Source: Phragmites australis
Taxonomy: Eukaryota; Streptophyta; Magnoliopsida; Poales; Poaceae
DNA length: 64,000 bases
Assembly: GCF_958298935.1 (NCBI RefSeq)
Contig: NC_084937.1
Coordinates: 20,097,568 to 20,161,567, forward strand
Reading direction: 5' to 3'
A program made the position numbers and the translations under genes. The notes under the pieces are model-generated. The model had not been told where the DNA came from. It was given only the letters and a program-made list of their open reading frames with translations, and made no database searches. This document shows, one piece after another, positions 11,122-22,600 of this stretch (position 1 is its first letter; the number at the start of each line of letters is the position of its first letter).

Positions 11122-12171
11122 GAGCAAATTGACTACATGCCATTGGCAAAAACCTCAATTCATGATTGTCATCGACAAAATCCAGTTTCACTTCATACCA
11201 TTGGCAATTCAAAAATCATTTACTCCATACCATTGCCTTGAAGCTGCCGTTGTCATCACACCATTTAGCATGTCATATATTTTAAAAATGCCTAGATTGC
11301 CCTCAGTCTACAACACACCTCCCTGTGTATTCCCTAACCCCACCCACTCATGCTCCTCCTAGCCCGTGCTCTTTCTCTCCCCAATCCATGCTCCTCTTAG
11401 CATGACGAGGAGGAGGGGTGCAACACGGCCCGGTGTAGCATGGATGATGGGCACAACACGGCCCGTGATAATGAGGAGGAGCGGCCTGATGCAGCCTGTG
11501 TCGATGTGGAGGAGGGGTGCAATATGTCCCGCTACGGCGAGGAGGAGGACTACGATGTGGCCCTCAGTGAGGAGGATAGGGGCGACACAATACGACGCGA
11601 GGAGGCTGGACGGTGGTGGATCCAAACGGGATGTGGCTTGGCACCACCAGCCACGTGCGATCCTCAAGGATGAGGTACAAGATCATGAGATACACGTCAA
11701 CCTTTCGGGTCTTCCAGGAGCATATGTAGGTTGGCTTCTCCTCATCCATGGGGCTCCTCACGAGCTCACACTACCTCATGGGTCAGAGCTTCGGCACAGC
11801 GCCACCGGTTCAATTATGCCGAGCTCTGGTGCGCGGCGTGGGGCTTCCGTGAGTGCAAGATACTCGGCACCGGCTGGTTTGGCAAGGCGTACCGCAGCGT
11901 GCTCCCGAGCTATGTCAAGACCGTCATCGTGAAACACATCTCTCATGAGTTCCGGCAGGACCTCCATGAGTTCGTTGCCAAGATTGCATCTATCAGCTAG
12001 CCTAGAAAACAGGGATGCTAGGGACTTATTATGTGACCAAACCAAGGTCTAAGTAACGAAAATGGCATGAAGTGAAGAATCTTGGAAGTTTGATGATATG
12101 GAGTGAAACTGAACTTTATTGATGGCAAATAGTGAAACTAGAACTTTAGCGATCATATAGTCAATTAGCCC
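11122..12171 (+). mobile_element. Pack-MULE carrying a lectin-receptor-kinase fragment
   Basis: A perfect 9-bp direct repeat, AACTCCTTT, flanks the element (11113-11121 and 12172-12180). The ends are inverted repeats: GAGCAAATTGACTACATG on the left and GGGCTAATTGACTATATG on the right (inverted). They continue inward as diverged arms of about 140 bp with cagtttcactccata / cattggcaa blocks. Long arms with a 9-bp duplication and no transposase are the definition of a Pack-MULE. The interior is GC-rich (11400-12000), starts with a GAGGAG-rich stretch and ends in a kinase fragment. Confidence 0.85.
11803..12000 (+). pseudogene. L-type lectin receptor kinase fragment (start of kinase domain)
   Basis: The plus-strand frame reads HRFNYAELW, then FRECKILGTGWFGKAYRSVLP, VIVKHISHEFRQDLHEFVAKI, and stops. 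This matches the juxtamembrane and first kinase subdomains of L-type LecRKs: a glycine loop (GxGxFGxxY, with W for G), the VAVK lysine (here VIVK) and the SHxSRQGxxEF segment. Only about 65 of the roughly 280 kinase residues are present, and the frame ends at TAG 11998-12000 just before the right arm. It is a captured exon fragment inside the Pack-MULE. The 11400-11780 part of the element was not recognised. Confidence 0.75.
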
Positions 12172-12433
12172 AACTCCTTTTCGACCGAGGGAAGCATCAG
12201 TTTCAACATATTTGTTATGATAGTGTACAATAGATTCAAGGTAATATAGACAGTACAAGATCTAGAGATACACTGCACAATGTTATGATTGGACAAGCAT
12301 AAGCAAAACATGTAGTATAGTCAACTCAAAGGGAATCAATGGCACTGTCCCTCTTACTTAAAAACATCTAGCTGGTGTAAAGTCAAAACTTCTGCTAATT
12401 TCTAAAGTTAGGGAACCCACTCTCCTGCTTCAG

Positions 12434-12503
12434 TTTTCAGCTTATTAATCCTTATATAATGTGACAGATTTTCAGCTTATTAATCCTTCTATAATGCGAT
12501 AGG
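12434..12503. repeat. 35-bp tandem duplication
   Basis: ttttcagcttattaatcctt...ataatgYgata occurs twice with a 35-bp period. Confidence 0.75.
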
Positions 12504-12519
12504 TACCTATAAATATTTA

Positions 12520-12739
12520 GATCTTATTTGGTAGAGCTCCAGCTCCCAACTCTATATCAGATCTTGCGTTTATAGATAAAGATAAAATAATTTAAATCTC
12601 TATTTTTAGACTAAAATAAAAATAAAATAACTCACATAAACATTCTCAGTATACTCGTAACTCTAACTTCATAAATTTTTAGAGCTAGAAATATCTGGCT
12701 CTAAGAATTCTTAGAATTAGTGCTGTGCCAAACTAGGCC
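12520..12739. mobile_element. Tourist-like MITE
   Basis: The 3-bp duplication TTA (12517-12519 and 12740-12742) flanks ends GATCTTATTTGGTAGAGC and, inverted, GGCCTAGTTTGGCACAGC. These are inverted repeats of the PIF/Harbinger-derived Tourist type. The 220-bp length, AT-rich interior and lack of coding sequence fit a MITE. Confidence 0.7.
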
Positions 12740-12742
12740 TTA

Positions 12743-15066
12743 ACCATTACTGCTCCTTGTTAAATGTCTTAATTCGTGTCAACACTTCGGCCGACGGTTT
12801 GACTCACCCTACTTTTTTTAGAAATAGAAAACTTGGTTAATTATCTTCAATCTCGGCACAAGCTTTCTTTCAGGAATCGTACCCTGAAATTGGAATCCAC
12901 AAAATAGCCATCGTACGTGCAATTGATATGAGTATAAGACTCGAACAATACCCTTTCTTATTCACAACATCCTCCCTCCGGGTGCCACACCGTTGAACTA
13001 AGCGAATCCGGCCCTGTTCCATGGTCATGCTGACCATGCGCGCATCCCCGTGATGACCATCTCTGCGAGCTAAACAAAAAAAAAAAAAAAAAAAAAAAAA
13101 AGTTGTAAACTAAGGCAGGGGCAGGTAGGCCAATCGAAGTTGGTAATCCTAATTCCAACTTGTGCTTAATCAATGGCAGTGACTAATCCTCGCTTGTTAA
13201 TCAGCCGGGGATCGGATCAGACAGCCGCCATCGTCGCATGGTTTCTGCAGATTGGCAGCGAAGTCTGCTGCTACTGCTGCTCGCCTTACGCCGCAGGTAA
13301 TCTTGGTCTCTCGATACATTCTGATGCGAGGGATCAGTTAAAAAATGCGTTAGCTAGTGGACGACAGAGAATGCAGAAGAGAAGAGGAGTAGCTGATGAG
13401 TAGGATGATTAGTATTTTGTTTCTGACAAGATTGCAAGTTTCATCAGACAGACAGGGTCCTAGTTGATGCAGAGGCAACAAACTTAGCATGACTGGATCG
13501 ATCGAAGAAGGCTGTATTGCATTGCACACCAGACCAGCTACTTTTGACTAGATATGGTAGGTAATGTTTGATCACTTATATTATTTCCCTCATCATCAGT
13601 TAAGTTAATCCTATCTTCTGAGCTCCCGTTTAAGCAGTTTGACATAATAATGGCTGCTCTGGGTTGTTAATATGAGAATCTTCGTCAGAGACAATGATGG
13701 TCGATTCGCTTTGAAAAAGAACAAAAAGAAAAAAAAGTTTTGAGCACCACGTTGTCAATGGGATGACGCATTTCTGTTCCTTTTTCCTCCATTTCACACT
13801 CATCAAATCTTAGTTTCCATCGTGAAAGCTCGTAGTAGGAGTACCGGCCACCTCATCTGGCATGTATCGTTGTCGTGGAATGGCCCGGCCGGAATAGTCC
13901 ACCAACCATGCGATCCAACGACGACTACAGCAAGACTTGGCGAGGTTGGGAGCATCTATGGAGATCAGGCACTGCATGAGAAGATCAGAATCAGTGGCAG
14001 ATTTTGCAGTCACTGCAGTATGCATGAGATAGATGCAGGGGAAAAAAAAAGGAATTCTGTCAGAGCAGATTGCCGCCAAAGGTGAAGACTGCAGCCATCT
14101 ATGACGATCGATCGAGTATCGGTGCTGAACTTCGAATCCCATCTGACCTGACCTGATCATTTGGACCGTACGCAGTCATCAGCAGGGGCGAAGAATTTTT
14201 TTTTGCTACGGGTAGCTTGAGTGGTGTGGCACAGGGTGAAGATTTTTTTTTTGTGTTAAGATCTGCTTATATTGATGATATAGATTTGTGTATGTTATTA
14301 GATGTATAGTGAAGTGGCATCAGGATCATTTCGGCTCAAGCTTCTTCCTTGATAACAGAAAGATTTTTTTCCCAATCTCTTCTTTTTCAGTAAATTTGAT
14401 GCGGCCTGATGGGTACTCCTCCATCTATCGGCTCACAAAATGCGCGCGTGCTCAACATGTCAATGAAAACGGTAGGAGAAAGATGTGATTGCTCGTGCTA
14501 GTGCGAGTCAATTTTAAAAATGCGGTGCCGCACGGAGATAGAACGGGTCCGTCTCTTTCTCGCTGCTCGCTCTTGTAAAAGAGAATAAAAAAAATGTGGT
14601 ACACGGTGGTGCGGCTGCTACGCATACTTTCATGAAACAAAAACATTTTTCGCAAAAAAGAAAATCCACTGTTCTCTCAAAGCTTCATTGAAAGGAGTGC
14701 CTTTTTTCTTTTTCTTTAGAGAAAGGAAAAACACTTCTTTTTGAAAAAAAGTTCAAGTGCGTTCATCCGGAATTCCTGACGAAGAAACAGACGCGTCCGC
14801 AGGCCCACTCTCGTCGGCCTGGAAATTCCAATACGCATCCCGCCAACCCCCAGCCCGCACACGGCACGGCTCTCAAGACACCGCACGAGCGCACAGGCCT
14901 TAACCGTGGGCCACATGAAGCAGGCAGCTTATGGGCTGGCACCGGCGCCCGTTCGGCGGGCCGACGTGCGGGTGATGGGCGCGGACTGCCGAACTGCCGC
15001 GGCGCACGCGACGGCAGCGTAGGCGGTTCGGTTCGGCCTCGGCTTCGGCTTCGGCATGCCACGCTC
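12743..15066. other. Intergenic, no gene recognised
   Basis: Contains a poly(A) run at about 13075-13100 and a GC-rich stretch at 14770-15065 that is the insertion target of the following MULE. The short frames (for example 13173-13403 and 13810-14160) show no family signature. Confidence 0.45.
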
Positions 15067-15075
15067 GCGCGACGG

Positions 15076-15270
15076 GAGTTTTTTTTTATATTTTTTATTA
15101 AAAATTTAAATAAATAGATTTCTCATAAAAAAAATTACAAAACTAGGCACCTATAGCCCTTGAGATAGCTGGTCTAACCGTTCTCTCAGAGAGCGGCTAG
15201 AGGCTGTCCGCCCGTGTCCGACGCCTTACCGCCCCCTCAGAGGGCGGTAAGGGTCCTTCCCGCTTGTGCC
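15076..15270 (+). repeat. Left terminal inverted repeat and subterminal palindromes of the MULE
   Basis: An A/T-rich terminus of about 50 bp (15076-15125) is followed by two perfect or near-perfect hairpins: ccgttctctcagagagcgg at about 15178 and ttaccgccccctcagagggcggtaa at about 15227. The right end carries palindromes of the same design, so these are likely transposase-binding or structural elements of the end. Confidence 0.7.
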
Positions 15271-15928
15271 GCTCGGCCTCCACCCCTCCGACCTCTTGTA
15301 TAAAAAGGCTAAAATTAGCCTAAAATCCTATTTTATTCAGAAAAAAGAAAATATTGTGAAGAGTGATGAGAGGAGAGGAGAGGAAGAGAGCCCGACGAAG
15401 CTCTGCTGCATTTGAGCCGCGGATTTGAAAATCATTTTCGGGTAAGTACTTTTTTTCTTTTTATTGTTGTTAATTAGTGCAGTACTAGTATATGACATAG
15501 GTTTTAGACATGTATGATCTAGGGTTTAGAAAATTCTATATTTAGTAGGAAATTGTCAAATTTATTTAGAACATTGTATGATAGCAGTGATATATAGAAT
15601 GTTATTTTTACTATATTAGGTTTGCAAATGTAGATTTTATAGAATAATAATTGTAGGGTTGTAATGTGCGATATAGGAGGTAGCACTATATGATAATTTG
15701 CGAACCTAGGATGTAGCATTTAGAAAATGGTAGCGTTTAATTTGCACACGATATAATAGGCAATAAATATAGATTGTATAGAGTAATACTTATAGGTTAG
15801 TTTGGTTAGGACTATTATTGAAAACCTATTGTTATGTATGAATCGGTGTCGGTAAATTATTTTATCCGATAATTAGAAATATAGTTTATCGGTCTTAACA
15901 TTGATTATGTTTGCGGGTGTTTCCAGGG

Positions 15929-18543
15929 ATGGCAGATAAATTAATTTTTCAGATATATTATGGTGAGGATGAAATTAGGTACGGTCCTAATGGTGTAGAT
16001 CTGTCTGAATTTCGTCATGTCATGAAGGGTCTTAGTAAAGCTAATGAGAGGACCACTGTGGGTGTGTGCAAATGGCTCATGCGGTTTTTCCAACTGGATC
16101 CGCAGCAACATGAGCTGAAGCTGAAAGCTGTCCTCAGTCGTGCTAGTTAGGGATACTTTGGTGAGCTTATTCCCATCGAAGCCACATCAACTTGGAGGTA
16201 GTATATAGATATATGTTGTGAACGTGACCTGCCTCTGGTTTTGTTAGCTGAGACGTACCTAAAAGATCAAACTGGGGTGAACTCTACGAAAGCAGTAGCA
16301 AGACCAATTGAGGCAGTGGAAGATGAATCAAAGCAGGTTAATGTCGGGTCCAGAGAAGATGTTGGTGATATTCCAGAGCTGCAACCGATGGGTGTAGCCG
16401 ATGAAGGGGAGCACATCCCTAGCATCATTGAAGAGATGGAGTTGGAGGATGAAGAGTTGGAGGAAGGCCTTACCGATGGGGATTCATCTGACGAGGAGGG
16501 TAATGCTCCAGTTCCTGTAGAGTGAAGGGATCATGAATTTTCGAAGCTGTTGGTTAGTGAGGCTGATCGAATACCGTGGCAGTACCATGAGAACGAGGTG
16601 TCCTAGTGTGCTATGTACCCTACAAAGGAGGCAGTTATTGATGCAGTGAAATTCTGGTCATTGTCTCTTCGGAGGCAGTTCAAGATTGTTAAACCCAGTA
16701 AAAGGGAATACGATGTGAAGTGTTTGGTGCTGCAGTGTCCTTGGCGGGTGCACGCATTCAGATGGAAATGGGTAGACTACTGGCAGTGCTCAATAGTTAA
16801 GGAACATAATTGTCACATTGAGAAAATAGAGTTCGCCCACCAGAACCTGTCATCTGCTTTTATTGCAAATGTTATGTACGGGGAGATTGTGGAGAACCTA
16901 AGGTATGAGCTACGATAAATAATCCGTGCTATTGAGCAAAGGTTCCAGTACACAATAAACTATGCGAAGGCATGAAAGGCGAAACAAAAGGCTATTGAGA
17001 TGAGGTTCGGGACATATAAAGATTCATATCACAATCTACCTCGTCAATTAGCCACCATTTGTGGAAAGAACTCAAGCAGCTACTATGATATCAAGCATTA
17101 CCCCTCTACTGATGTGGAGTACAGCGGAAAAAGAGTGTTGTAGTGTGCTTTTTTTTGCATTCGCCGCAACTATCAAAGCATTTTGGTATTATCAACCCAT
17201 CATATACCTAGATGTAACATTCCTGACTGGGAAGTACAAAGGACATATATTATGTGCAATTGGGGTCGACGATAACAACCAAGTTCTGCCACTAGGGTTT
17301 GCTTTTGTGGAGAATGAGAACGGGGACAGCTGGTATTGGTTCCTAGAGCGGGTCAAACATGCTATTGTTCTTGACCGACTAGATATGTGTCTAATTCATG
17401 ATAGACATGTAGGATTGTTGCAGGCTTTGCTGGATATGCAATATGGTAGTGTTCGACGAGGTGTAGCAGCACAGTGGCCCGACCTCAAAAGTAGGTGGTG
17501 CATGCGTCATATGGGTGCGAACTTCTATAGACAGTTTAGAAACAAAGAGTTAATGAAGTTTTTCAAAAAGTTGTGCAGTCAAAATCAGCAACGAAAGTTC
17601 AATGCCCTATGGGCAAGACTTGATGAACTGACTCTAAAACAAACAGCGGAGGCTGCACCTAACGGTGATGAACCGATAGCTCTCGGACCTCTTCCAACAG
17701 ATACTCTGCAGATAGTAAGGAGATCAGATTCAGCTATTAGGAGCTTCTCACAGTGGATACGTAATGAGCCAAATAAAAAATAGGCTCTGTTGTACGACAA
17801 CGGTGGTGCAAGGTATGGAGTAATGACTACAAATCTTGTAGAGGTTTATAACTAGGTCATGCGAGAAATGAGGTCCCTACCACTAGTTGGAATTATAGAA
17901 GACATTTTGCATGGGACTTGTAAGTATTTTATTGATTGGTATGCAGCTACTAAGAATGTAATGGAGGACAATCGTATGCTTTACAAACGGATGCTATGCG
18001 AGTACATGGAGAAGGCCAATAAGAAGACCCACATGTATCGTGCAAATCAAGTGGGGACTGTGGAGCATAGGTTTAGTGTCCTGTGCCGGGATAAGGGTCG
18101 GAGGGGTGGAAGACGTGAGCGGCATGTTCAAGAGTGTGTGCTGAAGGAGTGGGATATGCATCTGTAGTTGCCAGAAGCCACAATTACTCCACAAACCTTG
18201 TACACACGTCATAGCTGCGTGTGCGGAGCACCATATGCTTCCCAGGTAATATGTTTCAAAGTATTTTATGAAAGATCAAATACTGAACACTTGGAATCAT
18301 GAGCTGTATGGTTACAGCATTGTTGACACTTTTACAAGTAATCCAGGGCCTGCAAGAATATATGTGCCTGATTTGGAAAAGATGAAGAATGCACCTAGCC
18401 GAAGACAAACTCGTCAGATTCGCTACAATATGGATGAATCCGAGGCTGGCCCTAGGGTCAAGCGATGCAGTCAGTGCAATGAAACATGTCACACGTACAA
18501 GTATCGTTCCAAAAATACACCTGGTAATGCACATGTTGTCTAG
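15929..18543 (+). pseudogene. MULE transposase (MuDR-like), multiply broken
   Basis: The ATG at 15929 follows a splice-acceptor-like TTTCCAG. The start MADKLIFQIYYG with YGPNGVDLSEF is the N-terminal domain of grass MULE transposases. It is followed by an acidic region (16430-16510) and a MuDR zinc-finger-like region (VKFWSLSLRRQFKI, LQCPWRVHAFRW, HNCHIE; 16640-16820). The catalytic MULE domain follows: YLDVTFLTGKYKGHILCAIGVDD, FAFVENENGDSWYWFL, and LIHDRHVGLL with the second Asp (17190-17420). After that come CMRHMGANFYRQF and a damaged C-terminal zinc knuckle (CSQCNETCHTYKYR, last Cys lost; about 18465-18510). Stops are at 16148, 16523, 16603, 16916 and elsewhere, and the frame changes near 17050 and 18240. 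It would cut and join element ends if intact. Confidence 0.9.
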
Positions 18544-18708
18544 GTGAGTATTATGACACGTTGTGCTCCATTTGTAGCATTTGAACCTTCATTTGTAGGT
18601 AAATGTCGCAATGTGTTAATGTTGCATATAGTGGTAGATGCATTTGAAGTATATTGTTCCTGTCTATATCTAATAATGTATTAATGTACATGTCTTTCAA
18701 ATGCAGAT

Positions 18709-20900
18709 ATGGCGGACCCTGCGACCCCCGAGCTTCTGGACCCTGCAGTGGACAAGAGGCATCGCAGCTTCTTGTCCGCCGAGCACCAGACAGAGCTAGG
18801 AGTGTTTCGACCACGGGGCCCTGGAGAGCTGCTTATGATCGACGAGCGATGGAAGCACAGGTACTTTGATAATTTCATACGAAATTGCCATATCACTGAT
18901 GTAATTCCATATTATTGATGCACTGTAATACTTTTAGGTTGGCAGCGGCGGGACTCCTACCGCTTTGCAGTTTGGTTGAGGCCCGATCGACGGAGAACCC
19001 CGAGGCAGCGGCTCGTCGTTTCTACTTTGACCGGTCGCTGATAGCAGCCCGGGTCAACCGATGGAGACCGGAGACACATATGTTCCATCTCTCGTGCGGC
19101 GAGATGACCCCGACCTTGCAGGACATAGCCTACCTCTTAGGCCTACCTTGCGCGGGAGCTGCGCTTGGGGGCATCGATATGGATGCTGACTAGATCAACG
19201 TCATGCATCAGTGCTTTGGCCCGGTTGAGCGGAATGCGGACACACCCCTCTACGTGCCTGAGTTCTTGTCCGTTGTGTACCCGCGACGAGGATTACTGGC
19301 TCACGAAGGCACCGCTTGTCTTCAACATCTACATCGAAGAGTACTCACCGCACCGCGTCATGCAACAGTTTGGCCGTCACCAGGCATTCCCTCTCGTCCA
19401 CATTTGTACCGTCCCCGTGCACGTCCACAGATACATATGCAAAATTAAAGTTTTCGTAACCTTCGTCTTACTATGACTTACATTTACCATGGTTCAATTG
19501 CAGGTACACACGCAAAGGCCAGCCGGCTGGCAACCTCTGGGCAAATCGCTTGGCCCCTTACATGGCAGCATGGGCCCAAGCGCTATAGGATGTCGTGGAG
19601 GAGGCCCGTCCCTACAACGAGCGGAGCTTCAACAACTACCTACGGTGGTACGTTCCACCTACACGCACACGGTCACCTACACCCCTGAGGGTGTCTGGCC
19701 CCACATCGCGTCGACTACGAAGGCATACTCGGTGCATTGGAATGAGGACGCTGCATTAGTGGTAAGTTTTCCTTTCAAGTCAGTAGTCCATACTCAACGA
19801 ACAAAACCGTATATTTTAATTTTTTTTTTCTTGTTTGTATCCGCAGGCCAATATCATTTATGATGTACATAAGGATGCAGCTCGTGCCATAGACCGCCTC
19901 CGGCAAGGGCAGCACCTCAGTGCGTCGGATGTTGCAGGCTTCATCAAGCGGGTTTTCGACAAGACCGCATGCGCCTTAAAGCTTACCTCCCGCCGATCCA
20001 CCACAGATGTAGCAGGGGAGCCTCCCAGGTCTAGTGGTGTCCACGCCGAGTCGTCTCGGCGGTCAGATGTGCACCGCCATTCTTCAATGTCAGCACCCAC
20101 ACGACCCCTTTTACCACGTCATGCAGGCTCGGAGCAAATAGATACGAATTTTTATTTTGAACGACATTCAACAATATTTGTTACTTACTACTGCATTGAT
20201 TATTAAACTTTCATTAGGTGCACCTACACAAGCCTCGACGTAGCCTCGTAGACCGAGCCCTATGCGTCCACCCTCAGGTACTAGCCGCCCCCTTCATCCT
20301 AGTTTTCAATACACTCAGCAAATTAAGGTAATATTGTGCACAGGTTACTTCGGTAATGAGGCCGGTCCGTCTTCAGCGGCCCCACGCTCGACCCCACCAG
20401 CATCGTTCGAGTCATACTACGGCACGACAGCCTGGCCTTCTTCTACTGCACCGGCATACCACGTAGGTACAATTGTACATTTTTTACTACTACTTCCAAT
20501 ACCACATTGTTCATATCTAACATTATTATTTGTTCGTAGACCCCTCCAGCCAGTACATATGGATGCCAGGAGAGCCTTCACAGTCCTCCTACCCTAGTCA
20601 GGAGGATGAGGCTGGCCCGGATGCCGCATACGACCTCGTTCGTGACTTCTTCGGGGCACACCTGACTACGACGTCCTCCAGCGGTCCCAGGTACCCAGTG
20701 CTCCCCTTCGGACACAGCCCACGCAGTACGAGGCCTCGACACCAGTGCTCCCTACTAGGCCTACCAGACAGGTCGGTCCACCCGACCCCCTCACCTACTC
20801 CAGGGGCCACGTGAGGGTTAACCAGCGGCATCGGGACCACGATGGGGGCACGGGCGAAGGTAACGGGGGAGGCAGCAGCAGAATTTTAGATTTGTTGTAA
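18709..20900 (+). pseudogene. Plant mobile domain (PMD) protein gene, transposon-borne and decayed
   Basis: Exon 1 is 18709-18860 (MADPATPELLDPAVDKRHR to DERWKHR) with a GT donor. Exon 2 starts at 18938 after TTTTAG and reads LAAAGLLPLCSLVEAR, then WRPETHMFHLSCGEMTP, TLQDIAYLLGLPCAG, the core signature of the PMD (formerly aminotransferase-like plant mobile domain). Later frames give DYWLTKAPLVFNIYIEEYSPHRVMQQFG, then after 19500 KGQPAGNLWANRLAPYMAAW and NNYLRWYVPPTRTR. A Ser/Pro-rich tail runs to TAA at 20898-20900. TAG at 19192 and a shift near 19260 break it. PMD proteins such as MAIN and MAIL1 act in transposon silencing and gene expression in Arabidopsis. PMD copies inside transposons are known, and their role there is unsettled. 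Confidence 0.8.
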
Positions 20901-21463
20901 CTTACATATGCATATTCGCTTCGCGATGTACTTCTACGTATTCAGACATGTTTACTCTTTATGGTCCACTTAGCATGTCGTAATTGCATTTCATATTCCA
21001 AAACGATGGCATCCTAGTTGCATTTCTTAATCTGACACGACCACACGCTACATTATATCATCGTCATTATATTTTACAAAGCTACTTATGCAACGAGTGA
21101 CACCTGCTTACTCTGTTGAGAGTGTAACTTTAATCACAAAGTGACCACACTATTGAACTTTAACCATGACATGACAACACATGCCTCCTTGCGCAGTCTT
21201 TAGACAAGAAGTGACGACACTGGACAGCTTTTCCAAACAATAAATGACAACACAGGTACCAATAAATGTGGAATCTCTGACCATCATCAGTGATACAACT
21301 TTCTCATTCTTCAAGATGGAATCCAATATTCATGCCACCATCTGAGCCCCTGCACTCACTCTTTTCTTCAAGAGCGAATCCAATGCTTCTGCCTCCCCTA
21401 ACCATAAATAGCCAAACCTCCTTACGTTGATGCACCACTCATTTATCATATTTCTCTAGTGCA

Positions 21464-22060
21464 ATGTCTTTCTCAACTCCACCAAACCCACCAAAGAAAT
21501 ATTGGGGGACTACCGTACCTCAAGGTATCGAACCACCAATGTGCTTCTGTGGTGACCTTTGCAAGCTCCGCGAGTCGCAGGATATCTCATACACCTATGG
21601 GCTGCGCTTCTTCATGTGTGCCAACTACAAGTATGACAAGCCTCAACATGCAACATATGAGTATTGACCGGTATAACAACAGATATTAGCCTTATCTCTG
21701 TCGATTTCGGACCCTGTTTTACTAACCGCTCATCTTGTTCTATTTATTCAGTCCCCTCTACCGTTCTGTGATTTTATTCAATGGCTCGATAATGAGCAAA
21801 ATGAGAAACAGAAGCAGTGGGTCGACATAAACATGAGGTGGAGAAGGGAAGCGTACGCACGCCGGGAGTATGAGCAATAGCAAGAGGAACTTTGCCTCAA
21901 GCGGGAGGAAGAAGAACGCATGAGGAAGGCGACGCACGACCATACCGTGGCTCAGGCTCGGGAGGCTGAGAGGGCAATGAAGCGGGAGAGAGCCCACCGT
22001 GCTAAGGTGGCAGGTCCCGATGCCCTCCGAAAGGAAAAATATCCTAAATGCACTCAGTAG
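21464..22060 (+). pseudogene. GRF-type zinc finger / coiled-coil protein gene, transposon-borne
   Basis: Exon 1 from ATG 21464 reads MSFSTPPNPPKKYWG, then PPMCFCGDLCKLR and YTYGLRFFMCANYKYD. Cys27, Cys29, the GLRFF stretch and Cys52 match a GRF zinc finger. After an intron ending TTCAG at about 21751, exon 2 reads LPFCDFIQWLD, completing the finger, followed by a highly charged coiled coil (KREEEERMRK, AREAERAMKRERAH) to TAG at 22058-22060. An in-frame stop precedes the donor (about 21665) and another lies at about 21878 (TAG for Gln after YEQ). Upstream, 20900-21460 is non-coding and has a TATA-like ataaatag about 60 bp before the ATG. GRF fingers bind nucleic acids. The function in MULEs is unknown. 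Confidence 0.7.
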
Positions 22061-22394
22061 AGAGTATCTAATGTAACCCGACATACTTTCACTCCCTAAG
22101 CCATGTTATTATTAGGATCGGCGCACTAATAAGTAGGTCTTAGTGTAAACCGTACATGCCACCTTTGTTTTCTCGTCGTGTCGTCGTAGTTACAATCTTA
22201 TATAATGTTTTCACCCTATGTTTAATATTATGTTTGTCGTCGTTCGCACCCTATACCCACGTAATATGTTGCAAGTGCTAATTATTGATTTTTTATTCTT
22301 CGACTATTACATAACCTACTCCAAATTTTAATTCTAAATTTTCTTAAAGTTTTTTTATTTTATGAAATACAGAAAAATTTGGTAATTTTTGGGG

Positions 22395-22591
22395 AAAAAG
22401 GGCCCTCGGGTAGGCCCTGGGAGGGCGGTTAGCCCCCTTGCCGCCTTCTAAGGGGGCGATTAACTGACCTAACCACCCTCTCAAAGGGTGCAGCCCTCTC
22501 AGGGGGCTGCACACGCCTAATTTTACAATTTTTGTACGAAAAATCTATTTATTTAAATTTTTAATCCAAAAAATATATAAAAAAAAAACTC
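22395..22591 (-). repeat. Right terminal inverted repeat and subterminal palindromes of the MULE
   Basis: GC palindromes (cctgggagggcggttagcccccttgccgcc region; gcagccctctcagggggctgc at about 22489) precede the AT-rich terminus ending AAAAAAAAACTC at 22591. They mirror those of the left end. Confidence 0.7.
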
Positions 22592-22600
22592 GCGCGACGG

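Larger units (their letters stand above)
15076..22591 (+). mobile_element. 7.5 kb MULE carrying transposase, PMD and GRF-zinc-finger genes
   Basis: A perfect 9-bp direct repeat GCGCGACGG (15067-15075 and 22592-22600) flanks ends GAGTTTTTTTTTATAT on the left and, inverted, the same GAGTTTTTTTTTATAT on the right. Similarity continues inward through tttaaataaatagattt to a cluster of GC-rich palindromes. Inside, all on the plus strand, are a MULE transposase relic (15929-18543), a plant-mobile-domain gene relic (18709-20900) and a GRF-zinc-finger gene relic (21464-22060). All three carry in-frame stops, so the copy is not autonomous now, although its ends are intact enough to be moved in trans. 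Confidence 0.9.

Noticed and set aside
13173..13403. 76-residue frame as a small gene
   Set aside because: No family signature, promoter or splice evidence; composition is not convincing.
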